Origin: Cinnamomum chago
Taxonomy: Eukaryota > Streptophyta > Magnoliopsida > Laurales > Lauraceae
Reading direction: 5' to 3'
Assembly: GCA_038049695.1 (NCBI GenBank)
Contig: CP142452.1
Span: forward strand, 30,864,501 to 30,928,500
Length of the DNA: 64,000 bases
Position numbers and translations under genes: made by a program. Under the pieces are notes generated by a model. It saw only the letters and a list, made by a program, of their open reading frames with translations. It was not told where the DNA came from and made no database searches. Positions 34,490-46,012 of the stretch are shown here, in pieces; the stretch's first letter is position 1, and each line of letters opens with the position of its first letter.

Positions 34490-36226
34490 GCTTGAAATAC
34501 TGTAGCACATAACCATACATTCAATTAATGAATTTAAATGACATTAGGGTTTAGTATTCTACTAAATTTATATGGAATCCTGATAACTATTAAATTCAGA
34601 ATACATCGGAATCCCAATCCCTGGAGTATGCCTCCTTGGGGAGTGCGAATACCTCCTAGATTGGTGCGGATCAAAGTTGGTCAAAATTTGGATTAAGACT
34701 AACTTTCCATGATCCCCTTCATTCATTATTATCTAGGTATCTCATACCAAATAATGTATGACTCCCAATTTGCTTTGGTTTCTAAAATAAATGAGGCAAA
34801 TCCTTGGGGATACTACATCATTATTTTAGTTATGTGTGACCCACCAACTAGCATTGCATGACAACCGTTGCGAGCCCCGTCTCACCAACACTATCCATAG
34901 GAGATCCATATCTAGTAACCAGACAAGTAAAAGCCCTCCATGGGGAGCGGCCATTCTCAAGATGGCGCGAGGCTAATACTTTCCTTACAATGGACCTATG
35001 GTGGAAAACCATGGGGATTTCTAAATTTAAATGCCCCGCTCCCACTTAATATTTTAGAATTGAGGATTTCTTTGTAAGGTATTAGGGCCCACATGTGTAC
35101 ATATGAATATCAAATCATCTCATGATATGATCTAAGATTGGTTCCAAGTCAAGTTATTTTTAGGAAAGTCTGGTTTCTAAATTAGTGTTACCAATGTATC
35201 CATCTCATGGGTCATCAACACTAATTAGAACTCTTTCCAAAAATTAATTTAATTTGACCAATTTTAGTAACTTGCTATGTTTGGATCAGATTTGGAAATA
35301 TTCTAATTTAAACATGCATCCATAAATAGAAAGTGCTAAAAATAGAAACTAGTCTTCTCCTCCACATGGCCCAAGCGGAATAGACTTCTTGGACTTCTAG
35401 ACTTTCTAAAACTTTGGAATCCCTCAAACTCATTGGGAAACTCCAGAAATCCTTTGGTAATCTTCAAACTGCTTGATTTGGAGTCCAACATCACTTTCCT
35501 TCTTCGTCTCGGACATCGCCAGAATTTACAAATTTAGAAAAATTACATAAATTCCTATGCCTCAATTATGAGACTTACATGGTAATCTAAAACTAGAAAT
35601 AAAAGGGCTATAGGGAAATTCATCATGCCTTGCCATTTCACGGGAAACCAAGGAAACCATGACGCCTTTTAATTTAGCCTTAAATAAACCAATCACCATT
35701 TATAGAAAGCAAAAGACTTGTGGGTCATATGGAGAGGACATGATCATCTGCAAGTTAGTATCTCATACAACCATACAAATCACAAAAATAGGTTGCCAAA
35801 AAATGCTGGAAAAATAGGAAGTAAAAGTAGACCCGAAACTTGAAAAATCAGTTTCTGCAGCATTCTGCACAGAAGGCACGGTTGACCTGCCAGGGGGCCC
35901 GGTCGACCTGCCTACAAGTCAGCCGGTCGACCGGGGACGGGGCCAGGTCGACCGGATTGATGAATTTCTGCAACTTGGGTTTTCTGTTTCGTGTCCATTC
36001 TTTCCCAAATCACTTCCAAAGTGTTCCAATGGCTTCCTATGATCCTTCCATCATTATTAAACCCTTTTGTGACTATCCAAACATGAATCTACTATCAAAT
36101 CAAGTAAATTCATCAAAACTGATCCTTACATAGCCCTTGCTTCATCTTCTTCACATCTCATGCAAAGATTGAAGCAAGCTTGCTAGTCTAACATGATTAG
36201 AGATGAGGTATGACTCTGATACCAAT
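34490..36226 (-). other. Copia-1 leader between 5' LTR and gag
   Basis: About 1.7 kb without coding signal. The primer site is at 36212-36224 (TGGTATCAGAGTC on the minus strand). It holds a small GC-rich cluster of GGTCGACC motifs at 35879-35955. Confidence 0.7.
35879..35955. promoter_or_regulatory. GGTCGACC palindrome cluster in the Copia-1 leader
   Basis: Motifs at 35879-35887 (CGGTTGACC), 35901-35908 (GGTCGACC), 35923-35934 (CCGGTCGACCGG, perfect dyad) and 35946-35955 (GGTCGACCGG). Same core and similar spacing as in the Sirevirus LTRs, but in a different Copia lineage and outside the LTR. Regulatory function is a guess. Confidence 0.5.
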
Positions 36227-37991
36227 TGTTGGAATATAGGTGGGCCTTCCAGACATGTTTCAAAAACTTTTGACCCACTTGATGTAGGGATCAATTGTCT
36301 AGAATGCAATAAACCCAATCCAGGATGCAATTCCTCAAAACACATAGTCATGTACAGCAACATATACTATCTAAAAGATAGAAATAAGCACATAAACATG
36401 CAACTACGAAATCTACAGCATACAAGGATGTAGATATACCTTTGGAGCTTTGTTGTGCTCTAATAGAGGATTTGAGTTCTTTACTTTGATGATAAACAAC
36501 TTCACAATCCAATTAAGAATCTCCAACTCCTTTTGATCTTCCACGCTATGACCCATATTAGATCTCTTTTCTCAAGAAGATGGTGGAATCTTCAAGAGAA
36601 AACCCAACTAGTAACTCTAAGGAACTAAAGGTGAAAGAGAGGAGGGGAACTTAGAGAGGAAGAGAACTTGTGCAACTCTTGCACAAAAGGGCTGGACTTG
36701 CACTATGTATTATTCACGACCAAGAGGGGTTGATTCCCCTTTATATAGCCCTCCAATCTTCCTCTTTTCCTATTTGAAATAGAAGTTTAACTCCCATTAC
36801 AAATTAGTAAACATCTCCCTTGCTAGTTGCCATAGAAGTCTCACTTCCACAACAATTAGAAGCTTTCTCCTTTCTAATAAAAATAGAAGTCCTACTTCCA
36901 TTAATAATTAGTAGCTTACCATTACCACTATTAGAAGTCTCACTTCAAATAGAAATAGTAACCTTCCTTTTATAGTTCAAGTAGAATTAGTATGTTTCTA
37001 ATAACTTGGGCTAGCGTGGGGACCACTAGGGATTCCTTAGAAAGCTGGCTCCAACTGGGACACGCGACCCCACATCTCATGTGCAATCCGGGCCCACAGT
37101 TAATTGCAAATAACTCCACTATATAAATGCAATTGCACTCCAGTCTTAGGAATATATTACAATGAAGACCCTAAACTTCCACAGTACTACAAGAAGGCCC
37201 CTCCATCTATATCCATGGATCAAATGGACCTATCCACCAAATTAGATCCATATCTTATTATCCTTGAGCCCCAATTAATTATAATGATCATTTGGTACCG
37301 ATCCAATTAACTCTTAATTGGAATGGGTGCGCACTTACTAATGATAAATCCATTAATTGGCACAAGGGGATATTAAAGATAGATTTCATCTTGACCATTA
37401 AATGTTCCCACAGCTCTACTACCACGAACCCAAATCACCGAGGTATTGACCTACAATTGGCCTCACTCATTGGTGACTCAAAGCAAATGAATAGATAGAA
37501 ACTTGAGTTCATTAATGTCTCAGGATCATGAGCCTATTGTTAGGGAATTATGAGAGCAAACCTTATAGTAAAGATAGTGTATATAAGGTGCTTCTCATGG
37601 TCCTTCAATACATCTAATGTACCAGCGCCATGATCCAAAATCTTACATTCCGATGATCGAGACAAATCACACTATCTCATAGTGATCAAAGTGCTGCAAC
37701 CTTGTCAGATGAGATGCCCAATCTCATCACTGGTTGTGAAGATGTTTAAGTATAAGTTTTGCAATACATGTCTCCTGTATGTGGATCTCATCTATACACA
37801 TGTATTACATCTAGTATACTTGTAGACTCTGGTTCATCTCATGAACCATTATGTCATTTGTATTGGTTATATGCAAGTATATGAAACACCATTCATCTCA
37901 TGAAAGGAAAAGCATGAATTGTATTGATAAATAAAGAAATTAATCAATTTATTACATCATATACCCTTGGTATTGAGACCATAAACTAACA
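36227..37991 (-). repeat. Copia-1 5' LTR, 1765 bp
   Basis: Ends at the primer site and is bounded outside by GGTGC. It carries about 200 bp (from about 37617) that the other LTR lacks. Confidence 0.88.
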
Positions 37992-38038
37992 GGTGCATGG
38001 TCAAGTGCAAGTTGCGTTACAGTCCCAGCTTAACATTC
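37992..38038 (+). pseudogene. Transposase_24-type gene, second piece
   Basis: A short Gln-rich piece (QVQVALQSQ) between the right end of Copia-1 and the left end of the interrupted Sirevirus LTR. It resembles the Gln-rich sequence just before 25705. Confidence 0.5.
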
Positions 38039-38094
38039 TGTTAGGGTTTTCATTAGTTTGTTATTAAATTGGATACATTCATTTTCATAAGCTT

Positions 38095-38551
38095 GATCTC
38101 TTTAACCTACGGAACGGAAGCAGTCCTTCCACTCAAGGTCCTTCACCCGTCACTGCGCGTCCAGCTAAATGAAGATATAACAGAAGATCAGAGGAGAGAA
38201 GCACTACTACTTCAGCTTGACCTACTCGATGAGAAAAGAATGAAGGCAGCAGAGCATGCACAAGTGTATCGGAAGGGGATTGCTAGAGCCTACAACAAGC
38301 ATGTCAAAGAACGAAGATTCAAAGTCGGTGATTTTGTGCTAAAGCGCATCACTCCATCCCAGCTTCCGCATCCCAGAGGTAAGTTACGACCCAATTGGGA
38401 AGGCCCTTATGTAATTAAAGAAGTATATTCTGGAAACGCATACAGACTAAGGGGAAGAGCTCCCCGATCCATGGAATGCTATGTACCTAAAAAGGTACAC
38501 AATTTGACCATTCCCTACTTCTTACGGAATATGACCCTCCTTGCCCTTTAG
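38095..38551 (+). pseudogene. Tat-type integrase C-terminal fragment
   Basis: About 150 residues starting at LTYGTEAVLPLKV. Then follow RRE, an EKRMKAAEHAQ helix, ARAYNKHVKERRFKVGDFVL, and the gypsy GPY/F-type module PNWEGPYVIKEV near 38390-38420. This C-terminal pattern is typical of Tat-lineage gypsy integrases and would bind DNA in the integration complex. A fossil fragment. Confidence 0.85.
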
Positions 38552-39476
38552 CGTAGTTGAATAAATCCCGTAGGAGGACCGAAGAGATGCACTCTGATCA
38601 AACTTGGAACTCAAACACACACCAGCACCTAAAAACACACAAAATGGTGAGTCAATCCCACACAAATTTCGCACTGCTAAAGCCACCCAAAGTAAAGGTT
38701 TGAAGGTGGGATCACTCGTGTCATGAAAGCTTTTTGATTCAAAAAAAAAAATTGTGACTAGTTTGGATTTTGAGCCTTTTTAACCCAAGCCAGTAAGCCC
38801 GTAGAGGTATTTATATACCCAGTGCCCTAAAGCCACCTGGTTTGGGAGTCATTGGCTGAATGCTCGTTACATGGGTTAATTAGAAAGCTTAAGAGACCTA
38901 GACATTGCACAGTCACATGCAAAAAAAAAAAAAAAAAAAAAGAGAGAGAAAATATTTAGTTAGAAGTCTTGAAAAGAATAAAAGTCTTTTGACTAGTCTG
39001 GGTTCGTAGCCTTTTTAACTCAAGCTAGTAAGCCCGTAGGGGTATTTACATGCCTAGTGCCCTAAAGCCACTTGGTTTAGGAGTCATTGGCCGAATGCTC
39101 GTTACATGGGTTGATTAGAAAGCTTAAAGGACCCAGGCATTGCACGGTCACATGTCAAAAAAAACAAAAAAACAAAAAAAAAACAAAAACCAAAAAAAAA
39201 AAAAAAAGAAAAGAAAAAAATCTATTAGGATTAGGCCTGCTGAAATGACATGGGTACTCATCGGATAAACTAAGCAGAAGGTGGTCAAAAACCACAACAC
39301 TAAGGTACGTAGCACGGTGACTCAGCACCCCACACACGAACATTTTTTTTCATATATATACGCATACGAATATATGTTTATTTCACACGGCTTCCCAACC
39401 TGGGTCCTCATCGCATACACAATTGCCACGAGCACTCACTAGCCCACACACAGGCACCTCATGCATGCTTTCACTA
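38552..39476 (+). other. Tat 3' non-coding region, left part
   Basis: No gene seen. Contains two related ~175-bp repeats and long A-rich tracts (38919-38940 and 39157-39220). The region stops at the target duplication CTAAT of the inserted Sirevirus. Confidence 0.6.
38755..39165 (+). repeat. Pair of ~175-bp direct repeats, period ~236 bp
   Basis: Units 38755-38928 and 38991-39163 run from GACTAGT through AAGCCCGTAG, GTGCCCTAAAGCCAC and ATGCTCGTTACATGGGTT to a poly-A tract. They differ at perhaps one base in ten. Tandem repeats in this part of Tat elements are usual. Confidence 0.8.
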
Positions 39477-39732
39477 CTAATTGTAAGTCCATGGGGATCC
39501 GAACCCTAGAGGGGGGGTGAATAGGGTGAGCTTCTTTTATGACCAATTTTAACAATTTTAACTTCTTTAAAACAAACTAGTCACAAGTGATGATTATCAA
39601 ACAATATGCGGAAGCTAATATAAGCAATCACCACAAAGCAAGCACCATCACACAAGGATTTATAGTGGTTCGGCCTCAATGCCTACATCCACTACCGGCT
39701 TGTGATCCAACACCCCACCGGATTTCCACTAT

Positions 39733-39866
39733 TTATGCTTTTCAATAGGCTAAGCAATAACCTTTACAATATGCTTTCCAAGGCTAAGCAATAACCTTAC
39801 ATTGATATTTTTCAAGGCTTAACATCAACCTATACACTATGCTTTTATAGGCTAAGCAATAACCTC
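39733..39866 (-). repeat. Hairpin unit array in Sirevirus-2 3' LTR
   Basis: Four units with the TTGCTTAGCC core on the minus strand. One unit has both arms changed: TTGATGTT (39828-39821) pairs with AATATCAA (39809-39802) with one G-T wobble. Confidence 0.82.
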
Positions 39867-40369
39867 TTCAACCACAAGGTTGGTTATCTCACTAAGATAG
39901 TGTCTATAATACACTTGATGGAGATTCATTTAAGCTCATTACAATGCCTCTTAATTAGGCGGATATGGAAGTGAAAATCTAATACACACTCACACTATGA
40001 ATGCAAAGATTAAAGTACATGAAGTGTGTGTGTGTGGTCCTCAATCATTTAGAAAATAAAAGCTCATAAATGTATGCCTAAGGCTTTTGAAAGTTTTAGC
40101 TCATAAAACATTTATGATTGAGGAAGTAATGCAATCACATGTTAAAAGTAACAACTTGTTAATGATATCAAAGTTACACAAGTTGTATGAAATGGATTAG
40201 CTAAACATGTGATGCATAGGGATGTCAATCAAATCATCAATGAAGCTCAAAACATAAAAATAGATTTGATTGAAATTAGGGGACAAATCATATGTAATTA
40301 TAAAGACAACTTGAAAAAGATTTACCAATCAAAGTAAGGCAAGTTGTGAAACATTAAAACAATAATACA

Positions 40370-40935
40370 CATATGATTTGTAATGATGTTGAATCCAAAA
40401 CATAAGATACATTTGAAAGAGATTTTCTTATGATGGAAAACAACAACCAAAGATTCAACAAAGTATATGAATCATGTTACATATTTCATTAACATGATCT
40501 ACTTAGATTTACCAAAGATAAAGTACTACTTTGATGAATCAATGGTGATGTATCCAAAACAATAGATCTATTCAAAATATAACACATGCTAAGGATACAA
40601 CAAATCATAGATTAACATGTTACAAAGATTTGCCAATGATAAAACAAAACATGAAAACATATGATTTGTAAAGAAGTTGAATCCAAAACATAAGTTAGTT
40701 TTGAGAGAGATGTTCTTATGATGGAAAACAACAACCAAAGATTCAACCAAGTATATGGATCATGTTACATATGATTTCAAAGGTTCTTTCATTAACATGA
40801 TCTACTTAGATTTACCAAAGTTAAGTACTACTTGGATTGAATCATATGGTGTTGTATCCAAAACAATAAATCAACTCAAAACATAAAACATGTTAAGGAC
40901 ACAACACAAACATAGTTTAACATGCTAGAAATGAT
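40370..40935 (-). repeat. ~290-bp tandem repeat inside Sirevirus-2 3' LTR
   Basis: The stretch starting ACATATGATTTGTAATGATG near 40373 is repeated from near 40660 with moderate divergence. Both contain GTTGAATCCAAAACATAAG and TTATGATGGAAAACAACAAC. The repeat is present only in the longer LTR. Confidence 0.75.
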
Positions 40936-41132
40936 TTACCAAAAATAAAACAAAGCATGAAAACATATGATTAAGGAAGGAAGAGCCTACTTGGTGGTTT
41001 AACTTCATTAATCCAAGCTTTAGCTTTCCTAATCATCCCCTTCATCCCTTGGTTCTTTTCCCTTTTGATATGCCTCAATACCTCTCAAGGAGGGGCTTAA
41101 AATTCCCAACTTTTGGCAAGGGAAAGAACTCA

Positions 41133-41300
41133 TATTTATAGCAAAAAGTTGCCAACGGCTAGTTCTCGGTCGACCGGCACACAGGCCTCGGTCGACCGGG
41201 ACCACACAACGGTCAAATTTCTGACCGTTGGGGCGCCAGGGCAACTTTCTGCCTTGCAGTGTTCCCGGTCGACCGGGACCTCTGCGCCGGTCGACCGGCG
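41133..41300 (-). promoter_or_regulatory. Sirevirus-2 3' LTR palindromes and TATA box
   Basis: Palindromes CGCCGGTCGACCGGCG (41285-41300) and TCCCGGTCGACCGGGA are perfect 16-bp dyads; two more near 41167 and 41189 have shorter arms. AACGGTCA and TGACCGTT flank a different six-base loop than in the multimer LTR. TATAAATA on the minus strand at 41140-41133. Confidence 0.72.
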
Positions 41301-41679
41301 ACACTGCAGTGGCCCCAAAATCCATTTTTTGCAAATTCAAAGTTTTTTCTTTGGGGGATCTTTTGGCCACTAAATCAAGCTTAAAAAACATGTTTTAAAG
41401 ATTCTAATGGTTTTTAAAACATGAACATAAAAAGCCTAAAAAGTTTATGAAAACTTTAAAACCATAGGCTAGCTTGATTTCTAAAACTTTTTCCAAAAAC
41501 TAATGCATCCAAGTTTTAAAAACAAATCATGCATAAATAGAAACTTTTACTAATCTTAAAACCAATGCATGAATAAATCAAGATTTCAAGTTTATATAAA
41601 ACAATGCATAAGTGTGTAAATCAAATGATGCTTGAATGATTATGCATCCATCAAATTGCAATCTACAAAAACCCTAACA

Positions 41680-44639
41680 ATCTCCCCCTTTGCAATTTGA
41701 TGGCAAACACACTCACCACTGAATAAGCACACTTAGTCTTCAGCTCCCCCTCAGCTGGACAAGGCTTGAAATTTTCTTGGATGCTTCTTCTCATAGCTTG
41801 GGCTCTTGGGCTTCAATCTTCATGATGCTTGGTGCTTGATCATTCTTCAAGCTTTCTCTTCTTTAGCCAAGCATCTTCTTTAGCTTCCAAGCTTTCTTTC
41901 TTCTATTTGCTCTCCCCCTTTGACCATGCCTCTCTCTCCCTTGAATGCTCTCTCCCCCTTTGAAGAGTAGGAGATCTTTGAGTACTTGAACTCTCTCTCC
42001 CCCTTTGACATTAAATTGCAAAGGTACCTACACACATGAAACAAGGAAAATACCTTTAGTAGCACCTGTTAACAAATGAAATCGAAAATGAAATTCATAA
42101 CAGGGTATCATGTATGTAAGTTATCTCTAAGGGCTCAAAGGCAATCCAAGGGTCAATTTGATCAAAACTAATACTTCCTATGAAGGTTTACACTCCCCCT
42201 CAATCCATTCTCTTCTTTTGTCAAACTTTTGACAAGATTTAACTATTAGATGCAAGAAGAAGATGGTTTAACCAAATGAGGGTCAACTTCAAGGAAAGGA
42301 TTAGGTTCATATAACTATAAAGCTCAATATGATCAAATTGCCAAAAGATAGCTAGGTCTAAAGAGAAAAGCAATCATGGATATCAATTGGAAAAACAAAG
42401 AGTACCAATTGAGATTTAAGGATATGACTATTAAATCAATCACTCTAAAATGGATTTAAAAGTATGACTATTGGGAAAAATCCAAATTAGAGCTATCCAT
42501 GATGAAATAGGGTTTATTAATCATAGCATCAAATAATTTAACTAAGAAGAACATATGCTATGAAAGTTTTGAAAATCATTTCATTCAATCATTAAATATG
42601 ACTTATTAAAGTGCAAATTGAGTGAAATGAAAATCAAACATGAAGCCAACCTCAACTAATAACCAACCAATATTATGAACACATAAACATGGTGGTCATG
42701 AGATATACCTATAAGAGCAAAAGAGGTGGCAACATGAACATTATGATGCTAATGGTGTGTGACATGGAACAATCATATTACTTATCAAGTTCAATCCAAT
42801 GCACACAAGGTTTATCACATTCACAAGAAATCAAATCAATCAATCATTATACCAATTGAAACCAATTGAATTTGATAACATGATAAAGAGCAAGAATGTG
42901 ACAAAATTCCATCAAGCATCATAAATGCATATTCATCACTTTTAAAGATATAACTAAAGAGCATAGTGATGAACAAGATAAATTGCAATGCAAAATGATA
43001 TAACTTTGTAAAGCATGCAATTTCCAAAGTGTCAAAAATCATATGAATTCAACATCTAAGATATCCATCAAACATATAGAAATATGAGGAATAGATTTCA
43101 AAGAGTTTCATATGATTAAGAACACTACTATGAAGTTGAAACATGTATAAAGATGATATCACTTAGAGAAAATACATGAATCAACATCATAACCATCCAA
43201 AAAGATATGACTAGAATGGCATAGAGGATGGATTTGAGTTCTAGTATGGTTTCAACAAATAAAACGAATAACACAACCATACATAGAACGATTTGACATT
43301 TGCATAGAGAGGATTAATCAACATTCAAGATCTAACTCATACCAATCATCCAAAAAGGAATATAATTATTTAAGCACAAGAAGGTATGAAGTTAAAGGAA
43401 TCAATCTATCATGTAACATCTCCACTCTTAGCAAATGTACTAATGCTTACAATGCAATGAAAAAGATATGAGGTTTAAACCAAATGAACTTAGCACATAA
43501 AATCACATATGTACTTAAAAAGCTCAAAAACAAGATTTTACTATAAAGCACATAAACAATCATCAAAATGCATTAATGAGAATATATACCAAGATAATCA
43601 CAAAAATGCAAATCAATGAAACCATATCCAACCAAGCAATGTAAGACATCAAAATCAATTTGCATAAAGAAATATAACTAAATGAGCAAAGATACAAATT
43701 GTTTGTAAACATTATTTCCTTTCAAATGATAAAATCATATTTAAGCACAAGGAAATAAATTCAAGGAAAATGCTTCTATAAATACAACCAATAAAGCATA
43801 GAACATTTTCCAAAGTTTCTCAAATCACTTCAATATATGAAATTCCAACAAAGAATCATTTATAGAATTAAGAGCAAGTGATTTTGAAAAACAAGAAGTG
43901 TACTATTGTAAAGTTTTCAAATTTTAAAAACAATAGACACTTACAAATTTTCCATATCAAAAAATATAACTTGTAAATCAATGGAAAACTAAAGTTGCTT
44001 CAAATCATTTGATTTCCAAAAAGGATCTAACTATGACAAACATCAAATGATTTTCCAACATCAATTGATCATGAAAAACTAGCTATGAAAGCATTTGTAA
44101 TCACAATCAATTGATCATGACTAGATATGCACAACAAGAGATATTACTAAATGAACAACATGCAAATCCATCATGAAAAAATTGCAATCAAGGATTTTGA
44201 AAACCATGAGATATAACTATAAAAGTTCATGAAGACAAAATCAAATGATCACAAAGAAACATTGCATTTTAAAAGATGTGACTTTAAAGAAACAGAATGC
44301 AAATGTAACATGACCAACAAAAAGATATAACTAAAAAGAATAGGTTGGTCTAGTGGGATCAAGGCCTTAAGGTTACTCAAATAGTCTACCTTTGAAAATT
44401 CACCTAAAGCCTTGAAAAGGTTGTCCATGAGAGAACACTTTGAGGACTCACCAACTCTAGAAGATATAACTTGGAAAAGTCTTAGAGTGGTGCAATGAGG
44501 CTAGGGAAATTTCAATTTCAATCATAGTGGAAATCTTTAAAAAGATATGCAATAAATCACAACACTAGGGTCCAAATCTAGCAAGGATCAACTCCAGGTT
44601 GTTAAGCCCTAAAATGGAGTAACCCGCTCTGATACCACT
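41680..44639 (-). other. Sirevirus-2 internal region, non-coding
   Basis: The primer site is at 44637-44626 (TGGTATCAGAGC on the minus strand), two bases from the 5' LTR. Polypurine tracts AAAGGGGGAGA-type recur between 41680 and about 42010, with more near 41745 and 42192. In between there is AT-rich sequence alignable with the multimer's 3' non-coding part (for example 42220-42310 with 5455-5540 there). I see no protein domain; frames at 41880 and 42836 are short and unsupported. Confidence 0.75.
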
Positions 44640-44890
44640 TGTAAGTCCATGGGGATCCGAACCCTAGAGGGGGGGTGCATAGGGTGAGCTTCTTTTATGA
44701 CCAATTTTAACAATTTTAACTTCTTTAAAACAAACTAGTCACAAGTGATGATTATCAAACAATATGCGGAAGCTAATATAAGCAATCACCACAAAGCAAG
44801 CACCATCACACAAGGATTTATAGTGGTTCGGCCTCAATGCCTACATCCACTACCGGCTTGTGATCCAACACCCCACCGGATTTCCACTAT

Positions 44891-45024
44891 TTATGCTTTT
44901 CAATAGGCTAAGCAATAACCTTTACAATATGCTTTCCAAGGCTAAGCAATAACCTTACATTGATATTTTTCAAGGCTTAACATCAACCTATACACTATGC
45001 TTTTATAGGCTAAGCAATAACCTC
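44891..45024 (-). repeat. Hairpin unit array in Sirevirus-2 5' LTR
   Basis: Four units, same as in the other LTR. Confidence 0.82.
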
Positions 45025-45460
45025 TTCAACCACAAGGTTGGTTATCTCACTAAGATAGTGTCTATAATACACTTGATGGAGATTCATTTAAGCTCATTAC
45101 AATGCCTCTTAATTAGGCGGATATGGAAGTGAAAATCTAATACACACTCACACTATGAATACAAAGATTAAAGTACATGAAGTGTGTGTGTGTGGTCCTC
45201 AATCATTTAGAAAATAAAAGCTCATAAATGTATGCCTAAGGCTTTTGAAAGTTTTAGCTCATAAAACATTTATGATTGAGGAAGTAATGCAATCACATGT
45301 TAAAAGTAACAACTTGTTAATGATATCAAAGTTACACAAGTTGTATGAAATGGATTAGCTAAACATGTGATGCATAGGGATGTCAATCAAATCATCAATG
45401 AAGCTCAAAACATAAAAATAGATTTAAAAATTCCCAACTTTTGGCAAGGGAAAGAACTCA

Positions 45461-45628
45461 TATTTATAGCAAAAAGTTGCCAACGGCTAGTTCTCGGTCG
45501 ACCGGCACACAGGCCTCGGTCGACCGGGACCACACAACGGTCAAATTTCTGACCGTTGGGGCGCCAGGGCAACTTTCTGCCTTGCAGTGTTCCCGGTCGA
45601 CCGGGACCTCTGCGCCGGTCGACCGGCG
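45461..45628 (-). promoter_or_regulatory. Sirevirus-2 5' LTR palindromes and TATA box
   Basis: Unchanged copy of the cluster in the other LTR; would be the promoter of the element. Confidence 0.72.
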
Positions 45629-46012
45629 ACACTGCAGTGGCCCCAAAATCCATTTTTTGCAAATTCAAAGTTTTTTCTTTGGGGGATCTTTTGGCCACTA
45701 AATCAAGCTTAAAAAACATGTTTTAAAGATTCTAATGGTTTTTAAAACATGAACATAAAAAGCCTAAAAAGTTTATGAAAACTTTAAAACCATAGGCTAG
45801 CTTGATTTCTAAAACTTTTTCCAAAAACTAATGCATCCAAGTTTTAAAAACAAATCATGCATAAATAGAAACTTTTACTAATCTTAAAACCAATGCATGA
45901 ATAAATCAAGATTTCAAGTTTATATAAAACAATGCATAAGTGTGTAAATCAAATGATGCTTGAATGATTATGCATCCATCAAATTGCAATCTACAAAAAC
46001 CCTAACACTAAT

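Larger units (their letters stand above)
25705..37991 (-). mobile_element. Copia-1: Ty1/copia retrotransposon on the minus strand
   Basis: LTRs begin TGTTAGT and end TTCCAACA when read on the minus strand. The 3' LTR is 25705-27272 and the 5' LTR is 36227-37991. Flanks GGTGA (25700-25704) and GGTGC (37992-37996) agree at four of five bases. Internal order on the minus strand is primer site, long leader, gag with CCHC knuckle, protease, integrase, reverse transcriptase, RNase H, polypurine tract: the Ty1/copia order. A 3.25-kb solo LTR is inserted within integrase. The coding region is broken in several places besides that insertion. LTR divergence is patchy: about 1.06 kb looks identical while the rest differs by several percent, so a simple age cannot be given. 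The lineage within Copia was not settled. Confidence 0.9.
39482..41679 (-). repeat. Sirevirus-2 3' LTR, 2198 bp
   Basis: Read on the minus strand: palindrome cluster (41300-41167), TATA box (41140-41133), a region with an internal ~290-bp tandem repeat, hairpin unit array (39866-39733), GGCCGAACCACTATAAA block, a run of seven C, and end. Confidence 0.88.
39482..46007 (-). mobile_element. Sirevirus-2: gag-less Sirevirus-like derivative, minus strand
   Basis: Flanked by CTAAT at 39477-39481 and 46008-46012. On the minus strand the LTR begins TGTTAGGGTTTTTG and ends ACTTACA. The 3' LTR is 39482-41679 (2198 bp) and the 5' LTR 44640-46007 (1368 bp). Shared LTR sequence differs at only about two positions, so it is young. 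The internal region of 2960 bp has a primer site and polypurine cluster but no gag or pol domain. Parts of it match the multimer's non-coding part, including the end of the gag region. It is a related, smaller, fully non-coding family that would need all proteins in trans. The two LTRs differ in length, so one end is not complete. Confidence 0.9.
44640..46007 (-). repeat. Sirevirus-2 5' LTR, 1368 bp
   Basis: Same outer sequences, palindromes (45628-45495), TATA box (45468-45461) and hairpin array (45024-44891) as the other LTR, but shorter overall. Confidence 0.88.
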
